A stretch of 5,082 nt of DNA from an uncultured Magnetococcales bacterium. Lineage in GTDB: Bacteria > Pseudomonadota > Magnetococcia > Magnetococcales > Magnetaquicoccaceae. Shown here one piece after another: positions 4,811 through 5,082 of the stretch. The notes beneath the pieces are model-generated. The model did no database searches. It had not been told where the DNA came from and worked only from the letters and a program-made list of their open reading frames with translations. A program made the translations under genes and the position numbers. The stretch's first letter is position 1, and every line of letters starts with the position of its first letter. The DNA is taken from NCBI GenBank assembly GCA_903913345.1, contig CAIWLA010000135.1:1-5082 (forward strand), written 5' to 3'.

Positions 4811-4893
4811 GCAAAGTCGCGGACCCCCAATTGGTCAGCATCCTGGCCAGCATGGGCGCGACGCTCGGCATCAACACCAGAAAGGCGGCGTAA
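4754..4893 (+). pseudogene. Unidentified C-terminal coding fragment
   Basis: Behind the brxA-like break a different frame is open to the TAA at 4891-4893 and gives about 45 residues of plausible protein: LLLHHHHEDVDVAEALSKVA followed by DPQLVSILASMGATLGINTR and a basic end. The hydrophobic/charged periodicity suggests one or two helices. It does not resemble the expected C-terminus of BrxA, so this is the tail of some other gene joined by a second deletion at about 4755-4765. I do not recognise the family. Confidence 0.4.
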
Positions 4894-4976
4894 AAAGCGC
4901 AGGTGGTCTCCTCTGAATTTTTCGTGCTGTCCGGTCCAAAAAAGCGGTCAGTCGGGGCATGTCAGGGAATGGATCG

Positions 4977-4993
4977 AGGGGAAGTCCCCTTTT
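4977..4993 (+). terminator. Small hairpin with T-run after the BREX relic
   Basis: AGGGG (4977-4981), loop AAGT, CCCCT (4986-4990), followed by TTTC so that four Ts run from 4990 to 4993. The stem is short but GC-rich. It lies 84 bases past the last open frame of the BREX relic and could end its transcript. Confidence 0.4.
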
Positions 4994-5024
4994 CGGTGGG
5001 TTCTATGTGGGTACTGAAACAAAA

Positions 5025-5055
5025 ACGGCCACCGATAAGGTGGCCGTAAGTGTTT
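5025..5055. terminator. Bidirectional terminator hairpin
   Basis: ACGGCCACC (5025-5033), loop GATAA, GGTGGCCGT (5039-5047): a perfect 9-bp stem. On the minus strand the stem is followed by TTTTGTTT, a textbook rho-independent terminator, suggesting a minus-strand gene beyond the right edge. On the plus strand the tail (AAGTGTTTGATTTT) is weaker, but it may also stop plus-strand transcription. Confidence 0.65.
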
Positions 5056-5082
5056 GATTTTATTGGTGGACCGAGACGACCC

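Noticed and set aside
5062..5082. Possible tRNA 3' end on the minus strand (reverse complement ends in GGTCCACCA) next to a terminator
   Set aside because: Only about 20 bases are visible and the T-loop cannot be confirmed; the bases expected at its 3' side do not look canonical. The sequence right of the window would decide it.
1..5082. CRISPR array, retron or other tandem-repeat system
   Set aside because: No regularly spaced direct repeats, reverse transcriptase motif or cas-like gene is seen on either strand.

Overview
The window looks like an accessory, partly decayed island from a GC-rich proteobacterium. The base composition, Shine-Dalgarno spacing and gene families fit this, and I would guess an alphaproteobacterial or magnetococcal-type genome, but no taxonomic marker is present. 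All recognisable genes are on the plus strand except a short insertion-sequence relic at the left edge. Only four genes look entire: a TetR-family regulator, a carboxymuconolactone-decarboxylase/AhpD-like protein, a Phd/YefM-type antitoxin and brxF.

Left part (1-1875). A minus-strand fragment reading like the C-terminus of an IS21-family IstA ends at 80-178. It is followed by a dense regulatory region with a perfect TetR-type palindrome and two good sigma70-like promoters in tandem. The tetR gene (252-827) comes next, then a hairpin terminator or attenuator, then the AhpD-like gene (907-1434). The two form a typical regulator/target pair, plausibly an electrophile or oxidative stress response. 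Directly behind lies the C-terminal third of an IS3-family transposase (homology 1510-1875). The pair is thus bracketed by remnants of two different insertion sequences.

Middle (1876-2955). About 450 bases have no convincing gene but hold two inverted repeats, one a REP-like 9-bp perfect hairpin. A toxin-antitoxin locus follows: a probable promoter/operator, an entire antitoxin (2330-2608), and a RelE/ParE-like toxin overlapping it by ATGA that stops after 15 codons. A coding-like fragment of unknown origin (about 2640-2849) fills the space to the next operon.

Right part (2956-4893). This is the wreck of a type 3 BREX phage-defence operon. brxF is complete and overlaps brxC by ATGA. brxC is cut after about 117 codons and joined directly to the last about 187 codons of pglZ, so the rest of brxC, pglXI, brxHII and the front of pglZ are gone. 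pglZ runs without a stop into the N-terminal two thirds of a brxA-like gene because of a seven-G run. That gene is broken in turn and joined to an unidentified C-terminal coding piece. Two hairpin terminators close the window. Without methyltransferase, helicase and most of BrxC and PglZ, the locus cannot be a working BREX system. I do not see a new intact system here. The noteworthy points are the way the BREX operon has collapsed, the retained orphan antitoxin and the tetR operator architecture.
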